Source of the DNA: Actinomycetes bacterium
GTDB taxonomy: Bacteria; Actinomycetota; Acidimicrobiia; Acidimicrobiales; RAAP-2
Assembly: GCA_021777285.1 (NCBI GenBank)
Contig: JAJYDR010000031.1
Location: forward strand, 1 to 19,472
DNA length: 19,472 nt
Reading direction: 5' to 3'
The first letter of the stretch is position 1. Every line of letters starts with the position of its first letter. A program made the position numbers and the translations under genes. Below are positions 15,030-19,472 of the stretch, piece by piece. Under the pieces are notes generated by a model. It was not told where the DNA came from. It made no database searches and saw only the letters and a program-made list of their open reading frames with translations.

Positions 15030-16058
15030 ATGGCGAGCTCCGTACTGGCTGTGATCGAGCGACTGTTCGCGGCGAGCGACGTCGTCACGTCCGGTGAGGT
15101 CGCCGCGGCCGCCGGTGTGACGCGCCAGGCAGCGCACCATCACCTCCGGACGTTGGTCGAGAGCGGTGAACTCGTCCGTGAGGGGGCGGGCCGCGGCGCC
15201 CGCTATCGCCGCCGGAGCCTTCGCTCAACGAGGTACACCGTCGCGGGACTTCAAGAGGACCGAGTCTGGATGGAGGAGTATTCCGCTCTTCGAAAGATGG
15301 ACCTGGACATCTTTGACAATCTGAAGGTGAAACCAATTCTCGACTTCGCCGTTACCGAGATGGTGAACAACGCCATCGATCACTCGGGCGGCACCGAGGT
15401 GATCGTCCGGTGGTTCGCTGACGCCGACCGCATCGCCTTTGAGGTGCAAGACGACGGCGTGGGAGCCTTTCGCCGGATGCGTGAGTCGCGCGGTCTGGCC
15501 ACGGACTTTGACGCGATCGGAGAGATCGCTAAGGGCAAGCAGACGTCAGCGCCGGATCGTCACAGTGGCTTGGGCATCTACTTCACCTCGCGGATGTCCA
15601 GTCAGTTCATTCTCTCGAGTGGTCAGCTGGTCTGGAACGTCGACAATCGCCGTCGAGACGAAGGACTCGGCTGGCTCGAACACGAGCGCACGGGAACGCT
15701 AGTGCGCTGCGAGGTCGACGCAACGACGTCAGTGGTGCCCCTCGAGGTGTTCCGCGCATTCTCTGACCCGATCACGGCAGGTCTCAATCGGACGAGCATT
15801 CGCGTGTCCCTCTTCAGTGACGGCACCTTCGTCTCGCGCTCCGAGGCCAAGCGCGTGGCGGCACACCTGGAGGCGTACGGCGTCGTCGAACTTGACTTCA
15901 CGGGCGTGGATCAGGTGGGTCAAGGCTTTGTCGACGAACTCTTCAGGGTGTGGCAGAGCGCGCACCCACAAACGCGCCTCGTCGCGGTGAACGCGAATCC
16001 GGCGCTCCTCGCGATGATTGCGATGGCCGCACCCACTGACGGGCACCCCGAGAGGTAA
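15030..16058 (+). CDS. Winged-HTH / GHKL ATPase / STAS-like DUF4325 regulator
   Basis: Three-domain protein of 342 residues, likely cytoplasmic. Residues 1-62 form a winged helix-turn-helix (SGEVAAAAGVTRQAAHHHLRTLVESGELVREG, wing GRGARYRRR). Residues about 95-205 are a GHKL ATP-binding domain: N-box EMVNNAIDHS (E110, N114), G1 box DDGVGAF (D142, G143, G145) and G2 box SGLGIYF (179-185), as in RsbW/SpoIIAB-like anti-sigma kinases. Residues about 255-335 match DUF4325, a STAS-like domain (SRSEAKRVAAHLEAYGVVELDFTGVDQVGQGFVDELFRVW). There is no kinase histidine domain, receiver or TM. One chain thus carries a DNA-binding part plus parts resembling a switch kinase and its antagonist. The ATG at 15030 follows AAAGGAG with short spacing. 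GC is somewhat lower than in neighbours. The actual function is unknown. Confidence 0.85.
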   Translation: MASSVLAVIERLFAASDVVTSGEVAAAAGVTRQAAHHHLRTLVESGELVREGAGRGARYRRRSLRSTRYTVAGLQEDRVWMEEYSALRKMDLDIFDNLKVKPILDFAVTEMVNNAIDHSGGTEVIVRWFADADRIAFEVQDDGVGAFRRMRESRGLATDFDAIGEIAKGKQTSAPDRHSGLGIYFTSRMSSQFILSSGQLVWNVDNRRRDEGLGWLEHERTGTLVRCEVDATTSVVPLEVFRAFSDPITAGLNRTSIRVSLFSDGTFVSRSEAKRVAAHLEAYGVVELDFTGVDQVGQGFVDELFRVWQSAHPQTRLVAVNANPALLAMIAMAAPTDGHPER

Positions 16059-16064
16059 CGCAGC

Positions 16065-16092
16065 GTTGACCGGCTCGAAGCCCCGGGTCAAC
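16065..16092. terminator. Hairpin between convergent genes
   Basis: In the 39-nt gap between the regulator stop and the purU stop, GTTGACC (16065-16071) pairs with GGTCAAC (16086-16092). A nested GGCT/AGCC stem with a CGA loop (16072-16082) leaves a 3-nt bulge. Its position between converging stops suggests a shared terminator, though no T-run follows on either strand. Confidence 0.5.
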
Positions 16093-16097
16093 AGGTG

Positions 16098-16943
16098 TCA
16101 CTGGGAAAAGATGACGGTTCGCTCGCCGACGATCGTGACGCGGTCCTCGGCGACGAGGCGCACCGCGCGTGCGAGTACCGTGCGCTCGATGTCGCGACCC
16201 AAGCTCACCATGTCCTCGGGACGGTGCGCGTGGGTCACGCGCACGACGTCCTGGTCGATGATGGGTCCCTCGTCGAGGTCGGACGTGACGAAGTGGGCCG
16301 TCGCGCCGATCAGCTTCACGCCGCGCTCGTAGGCCTGGTGGTAGGGGCGCGCCCCGCGAAAGCCCGGCAGGAACGAGTGGTGGATGTTGATCACGCGCCC
16401 GCTCAGCTCGGCGCAGAGTGCGGGCGAGAGGATCTGCATGTAGCGCGCGAGCACGACGAAGTCCACCTCGTAGGCCGCGAGGAGGGCGCGCAGCGCGTCC
16501 TCGGACTGCTCCTTGGTCGCCGCGGTGACCGGGATCACGTGGAAGTCGACGCCGTGGCGCGCGGCGAGGGGCTCTAAGTCGGGGTGGTTCGAGACGACCG
16601 CCACGATGTCCAGTGGCAGGTCGCCGTGGTCACGCCGGTAGAGCAGGTCGGCCAGGCAGTGGTCGAAGGTCGAGACCATCACGAGCGCGCGACGCGGCTC
16701 GTCCTCGTTGCGCAGACCGATCGCCGGGGAAAAATGCGCGAGGTCGCTCGCGAGGCGATCGCGCACGTCCGCGGCGTCCACAGAGGTCTCGAAGCGCGTG
16801 CGCATGCAGAACTGGCCGGTCACCGGATCGGTGAACTGGTCGTTCTCCAAGATGTTTCCGTCAACGGCGACGATGGCGCCCGAGGCGGCGTGCACGATGC
16901 CCGGCTGGTCCGCGCAGCGCAGCGTCAGCACGAAGACGTTCAC
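16098..16943 (-). CDS. purU: Formyltetrahydrofolate deformylase
   Basis: Hydrolyses 10-formyl-THF to formate and THF, balancing the one-carbon pool and supplying formate. It has 281 residues, close to E. coli PurU. An N-terminal ACT domain (1-80: LTLRCADQPGIVHAASGAI) senses amino acids (glycine/methionine in E. coli). The C-terminal formyltransferase domain carries INIHHSFLPGF (N186, H188), GARPYHQAYERGVKLIGATAHFV and DLDEGPII (D224), matching the catalytic Asn-His-Asp. The GTG at 16943 begins 5 nt after the hbd stop, so the two are co-transcribed. A weak TAGGA just upstream may aid initiation. The metabolic link with hydroxyacyl-CoA dehydrogenase is not obvious. Confidence 0.96.
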   Translation of the reverse strand: MNVFVLTLRCADQPGIVHAASGAIVAVDGNILENDQFTDPVTGQFCMRTRFETSVDAADVRDRLASDLAHFSPAIGLRNEDEPRRALVMVSTFDHCLADLLYRRDHGDLPLDIVAVVSNHPDLEPLAARHGVDFHVIPVTAATKEQSEDALRALLAAYEVDFVVLARYMQILSPALCAELSGRVINIHHSFLPGFRGARPYHQAYERGVKLIGATAHFVTSDLDEGPIIDQDVVRVTHAHRPEDMVSLGRDIERTVLARAVRLVAEDRVTIVGERTVIFSQ

Positions 16944-16948
16944 CAGTC

Positions 16949-17800
16949 CTACTTGTACGAGTAGAACCCCTGGCCCGACTTGCGACCGAGGAGCCCCGCC
17001 TGGACCATGCGCGAGAGCAGGGGCGGCGTCGCCAGGTGGCTCTCCTTGAACTCCTCGTAGAGCGACTCGGCGACCGCCAGCGTGGTGTCGAGGCCGATCA
17101 GGTCAGTGAGAGCCAGCGGGCCCATCGGGTGCGCGCAGCCCACCACCATGCCGGTGTCGATGTCGTCGGCGGTGGCGAATCCCGACTCGAGCATGCGGAT
17201 CGCCGAGAGCAGGTAGGGGATCAGTAGGGCGTTCACGACGAAGCCCGCGCGGTCTTTCGAGTCGATGACCTTCTTGTTCAGCGCGGTCGTGGCGAAGTCC
17301 TTCACCCGCGTCGTCGTTTCGGGTGCCGTGAGCAGCGAGGAGATCACCTCGACGAGTCGCAACACCGGCACCGGGTTGAAGAAGTGCATGCCGATGACCT
17401 GCTCGGGGCGGCGCGTCGCCATGGCGAGCTTGATGATCGGGATGGAGGAGGTGTTGGTGGCCAGGATCGCCGTCGGGTCACTCACGACCGCGTCGAGGCG
17501 CTTGAAGACCTGGACCTTGGTCGCCTCGTCCTCGGCGACGGCCTCAACCACCAGCTGGCGGTCGGCGAAGCGGGTGAAGTCCTCGGTGAAACTCAAGTTC
17601 GAGCGTGCCCGGTTGGCCTCCTCCTCGGGCATCTTGCCGGCGGCGACGGCCCGATTCAGCGACTTCTCGATCCGTGCGACGCCGGCCGCGAGGGCCTCGG
17701 CGTTACGCTCCAGGACGATCACGTCCGAGCCGGCGCGCGCCGCGATCTCGGCGATGCCCGAGCCCATCAGGCCGCAACCGACTACACCAATACGATCCAC
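16949..17800 (-). CDS. hbd: 3-hydroxybutyryl-CoA dehydrogenase (FadB2/Hbd type)
   Basis: Interconverts 3-hydroxyacyl-CoA and acetoacetyl-CoA with NAD(H), in beta-oxidation or butyrate/polyhydroxybutyrate metabolism. It is a 283-residue stand-alone enzyme. The Rossmann motif GCGLMG is at 8-13, with acidic E31 at the end of beta-2, favouring NAD over NADP. NTSS (116-119), GMHFFNPVP (H139), LVEVI (E151) and FVVN (N190) give the Ser-His-Glu-Asn catalytic set. The C-terminal dimerisation domain ends in GRKSGQGFYSYK. The GTG at 17800 is set by a near-perfect AAGGAGGT (17812-17805) four bases upstream. A TACACT box on the minus strand at 17848-17843 may be its promoter. It is the first gene of the hbd-purU unit. 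Confidence 0.95.
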   Translation of the reverse strand: MDRIGVVGCGLMGSGIAEIAARAGSDVIVLERNAEALAAGVARIEKSLNRAVAAGKMPEEEANRARSNLSFTEDFTRFADRQLVVEAVAEDEATKVQVFKRLDAVVSDPTAILATNTSSIPIIKLAMATRRPEQVIGMHFFNPVPVLRLVEVISSLLTAPETTTRVKDFATTALNKKVIDSKDRAGFVVNALLIPYLLSAIRMLESGFATADDIDTGMVVGCAHPMGPLALTDLIGLDTTLAVAESLYEEFKESHLATPPLLSRMVQAGLLGRKSGQGFYSYK

Positions 17801-17842
17801 GGGGACCTCCTTGTTCGTGGGCCGACGGGCCCGCGCCCTTGC

Positions 17843-17848
17843 AGTGTA
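17843..17848 (-). promoter_or_regulatory. Possible -10 box of hbd-purU
   Basis: On the minus strand TACACT would give a start near 17836 and a leader of about 36 nt holding the AAGGAGGT ribosome binding site. Confidence 0.4.
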
Positions 17849-17892
17849 GGTCGCCCGGGGTCATCGCCCGCGAGGAAGCGCTCGGCGTTCAC

Positions 17893-17898
17893 TACCAT
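17893..17898 (+). promoter_or_regulatory. Possible -10 box of ppa
   Basis: TACCAT (TAnnnT) on the plus strand would start the ppa mRNA near 17905, about 31 nt before the ATG, with GGAGAGG before the start as ribosome binding site. No -35 was identified. Confidence 0.3.
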
Positions 17899-17935
17899 GT
17901 CCTCGTGGCGGCGCGGCCGCCGGAGAGGCTTGATC

Positions 17936-18418
17936 ATGGACACCGTCAACATCATCGTGGAGATTCCGCGGGGCAGCCAGAACAAGTACGAGTACGACCA
18001 CGAGAACCACACGATCTTCCTCGATCGCCACCTGGTGGTCTCCATGGGCTATCCGGCCGAGTACGGCTTCATCCCTGACACTCTGGGCGGCGACGGCGAC
18101 CCGCTCGACGCGCTGGTCCTGACCGCGTATCCCACGTTCCCGGGCTGTCTGATCAAGGCCAAGATCCTCGGCATGTGCCTGATGACCGACGAGAAGGGCG
18201 AGGACGCCAAGCTCCTCGCCGTGCCCGCCTACGACCCGGCCTGGAAGGACGCCACCGACATCGCCGACGTGCCCAAGGCCGAACTGGACCGCATCGCGCA
18301 CTTCTTCACCGTCTACAAGGACCTCGACGAGGGCAAGTGGATGAAGGTCGAGAACTGGGTCGGGCGCGACGCCGCGCTCGCCGAGCTGGCGGCCTCGCGA
18401 GAGCGCTTCACGCACTAG
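17936..18418 (+). CDS. ppa: Inorganic pyrophosphatase, family I
   Basis: Hydrolyses pyrophosphate to two phosphates, pulling biosynthetic reactions forward. The soluble Mg-dependent enzyme has 160 residues, typical for bacterial family I. The signature DGDPLD (53-58) supplies three metal-binding aspartates. EIPRGSQNKYEYD (9-21), YPAEYGFIPDT and VPAYDP are also typical. I start at the ATG at 17936 (MDTVNIIVEIPRG), which matches family N termini and follows GGAGAGG. The frame is open far upstream, but that sequence is antisense to hbd. The unknown membrane protein begins 10 nt after its stop. Confidence 0.96.
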   Translation: MDTVNIIVEIPRGSQNKYEYDHENHTIFLDRHLVVSMGYPAEYGFIPDTLGGDGDPLDALVLTAYPTFPGCLIKAKILGMCLMTDEKGEDAKLLAVPAYDPAWKDATDIADVPKAELDRIAHFFTVYKDLDEGKWMKVENWVGRDAALAELAASRERFTH

Positions 18419-18426
18419 TTTTCGAA

Positions 18427-18444
18427 GCGTGGAGATATCCACGC
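18427..18444 (+). promoter_or_regulatory. Hairpin over the start codon of the membrane protein gene
   Basis: GCGTGGA (18427-18433) and TCCACGC (18438-18444) form a 7-bp stem with a GATA loop. The stem buries the GTG start codon at 18429, and no Shine-Dalgarno sequence precedes it. It could lower translation relative to ppa or act as a weak ppa terminator. Confidence 0.4.
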
Positions 18445-19028
18445 GCGCTCACGGGTATCTCTATAGCCTGGCCGGTACCCAGGCCGTGTTCTTCGTGCTC
18501 TTGGCCTGGTGCGTGGGCACCGACCACTCCGAGCTCGCCCGGAGCGAGGGCATCTCTTTCTACGGCGTCTATCACCGCACGATTGTCATCTTGGCGCTGG
18601 CCTTCGTGGTGGCCGCCGGGGGGCTCTGGCGCGCCGCCGGTCACTACGCCAGCCTCGGCGCGCCGGCTCTCATCGTCGTCGGCGTGCGCGCGGTCGCCCT
18701 GGGGCTCTTCGTCGTGATCGCGACGCCCTTTAATCAGGGGACGTTCCTCAATTGGACCCACATGACGGCCGGCGTCGCGATGGCCCTCGTCCAGGGGGCG
18801 ATCACCATCGCCCTCGTGCGACGCGCGTCACGACTGGTGACCTGGAGCGCCTTCTCGGTCCAGCTCGCCGGGGGTCTGCTCGCAGCCTTCTCCCTGCCGG
18901 ACTGGCACTTTCCCTACATGCTGGCCGGAGAGGTGATCTATCAGGTGGGATTCGCCGTGGCGCTGCTCACCTGGATGGTGGAGCTTTCGCCCGCGCAGCG
19001 CTCGGTTCAGGCGGCGACCATCGAGTAG
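18429..19028 (+). CDS. Six-TM integral membrane protein, unknown function
   Basis: A 199-residue protein that I do not recognise. Six hydrophobic segments are visible at about 10-30, 48-68, 78-99, 109-130, 138-156 and 163-184, with short polar loops and a basic RRASR loop after the fourth, presumably cytoplasmic. Conserved-looking residues in the loops include DHSELARSEGISFYGVYHR and PFNQGTFLNWTHM. No catalytic or transporter motif is evident. The GTG at 18429 is 10 nt after ppa, so it is probably in the same mRNA. The start codon lies in a small hairpin and has no Shine-Dalgarno sequence, so a slightly later start cannot be excluded. Its last 22 nt overlap the end of the converging TetR gene. 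Confidence 0.75.
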   Translation: MEISTRAHGYLYSLAGTQAVFFVLLAWCVGTDHSELARSEGISFYGVYHRTIVILALAFVVAAGGLWRAAGHYASLGAPALIVVGVRAVALGLFVVIATPFNQGTFLNWTHMTAGVAMALVQGAITIALVRRASRLVTWSAFSVQLAGGLLAAFSLPDWHFPYMLAGEVIYQVGFAVALLTWMVELSPAQRSVQAATIE

Positions 19029-19472
19029 GCGATCACGTGCAGCGCGCGCAGCCAGTCCTCGTTGGTGATCGCCAGGTTCTGCTCGCCCTGGAGGGCGATC
19101 TGGCCGAAGAACAGCGCGTACCACACGCGCGCGAAGGCGATCGCGGTGACGCCCTCGGCGAGCAGTCCCTTGGCCTCGAGCGGGGTGACCCAGTGCACGA
19201 TGAGCTCACCCGCCTCCTCCTTGGCCGCGAGGATCCCGGCCGAAGCGGCCTGGTTGTGCTGGGCGAAGGACATTGACTCGATGCGTAGCAGCCGGCCCTC
19301 GGTGCGCTCGGGCGTCTGGGCGTCGTAGATCATCTGCGAGAGCGCGGCGCGCAGGTCGTCGGTGGTCTCGACCTCGCGCAGCGGGGTGGTGAAGGTCTCG
19401 GCGTTGCCCACCAGCACCTGGCGGTAGCGGTGCACGATGGTGGCCGCGATGAGGCCCTCGCGGTCTTCGAAG
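19007..19472 (-). CDS. TetR-family transcriptional regulator, 5' end cut by window edge
   Basis: The minus-strand frame is open to the right edge, giving 154 codons of a protein that should be about 190-220 residues. The visible start FEDREGLIAATIVHRYR matches the end of the TetR HTH domain (the usual YYHF-x-x-KE-x-L pattern that closes helix 3 and starts helix 4). The helix-turn-helix itself is mostly beyond the edge. The remainder is an all-helical C-terminal ligand-binding domain (QMIYDAQTPERTEGRLLRIESMSFAQHNQAASAGILAAK). The ligand and target genes are unknown. Its 3' end overlaps the membrane protein gene tail to tail by 22 nt. A GTG at 19435 could mimic a start but lies within the conserved helix. 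Confidence 0.8.
   Translation of the reverse strand, partial: FEDREGLIAATIVHRYRQVLVGNAETFTTPLREVETTDDLRAALSQMIYDAQTPERTEGRLLRIESMSFAQHNQAASAGILAAKEEAGELIVHWVTPLEAKGLLAEGVTAIAFARVWYALFFGQIALQGEQNLAITNEDWLRALHVIAYSMVAA

Noticed and set aside
15085..15336. Small antisense ORFs within the HTH-GHKL gene
   Set aside because: No ribosome binding site or recognisable product, and fully contained in a gene with clear domains.
17384..17935. Upstream extension of inorganic pyrophosphatase
   Set aside because: It is antisense to hbd and not similar to any pyrophosphatase N terminus. The ATG at 17936 gives the normal 160-residue enzyme.

Overview
The window is high-GC bacterial DNA, densely packed with genes on both strands. 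It has many GTG starts, 4-nt start/stop overlaps and several promoters that appear to give leaderless mRNAs. Together with the gene content (BMP-type nucleoside importer, FadB2-like dehydrogenase, EttA, DHA2 exporter), this suggests an actinobacterium (Actinomycetota). An Acidimicrobiia-like genome is my guess, but no rRNA or marker gene here settles it.

Left part, 1-10.1 kb: nucleoside uptake and salvage. On the minus strand, in transcription order, lie bmp (substrate-binding protein), nupO (double ATPase), nupP and nupQ (permeases), cdd (cytidine deaminase) and deoA (thymidine phosphorylase, cut by the left edge). Two plus-strand units interrupt this colinear series. psuG-psuK, for pseudouridine breakdown, sits between nupQ and cdd. 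A lower-GC AAA ATPase/DUF4143 gene sits between bmp and nupO. Imported nucleosides would be deaminated (Cdd), phosphorolysed (DeoA), or, for pseudouridine, phosphorylated (PsuK) and split to uracil and ribose 5-phosphate (PsuG). A 14-bp palindrome overlaps the predicted bmp promoter and may be the nutrient-responsive operator.

The interrupting AAA/DUF4143 unit has its own architecture. Three 16-bp direct repeats are spaced exactly 23 bp apart. A promoter in the last repeat would start an mRNA at a 7-codon leaderless ORF, whose stop overlaps the ATPase start (ATGA). The unit ends near a strong 13-bp hairpin that also serves bmp.

Middle, 10.2-14.8 kb: a 14-TM drug-exporter-type MFS protein, divergent from the ABC-F translation factor EttA, followed by kynureninase.

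Right part, 14.8-19.5 kb: an AT-richer regulatory region with TCGTAA/TTACGA half-sites precedes a three-domain regulator (winged HTH, GHKL ATPase, STAS-like DUF4325). Then come a minus-strand pair (3-hydroxybutyryl-CoA dehydrogenase and formyl-THF deformylase PurU), a divergent inorganic pyrophosphatase with an unknown six-TM membrane protein, and a TetR-type regulator cut by the right edge.

The best candidates for something undescribed are the AAA/DUF4143 unit with its iteron-like repeats and leaderless leader ORF, and the HTH-GHKL-DUF4325 regulator with its palindromic operator region. I saw no tRNA, rRNA, CRISPR array or transposase.
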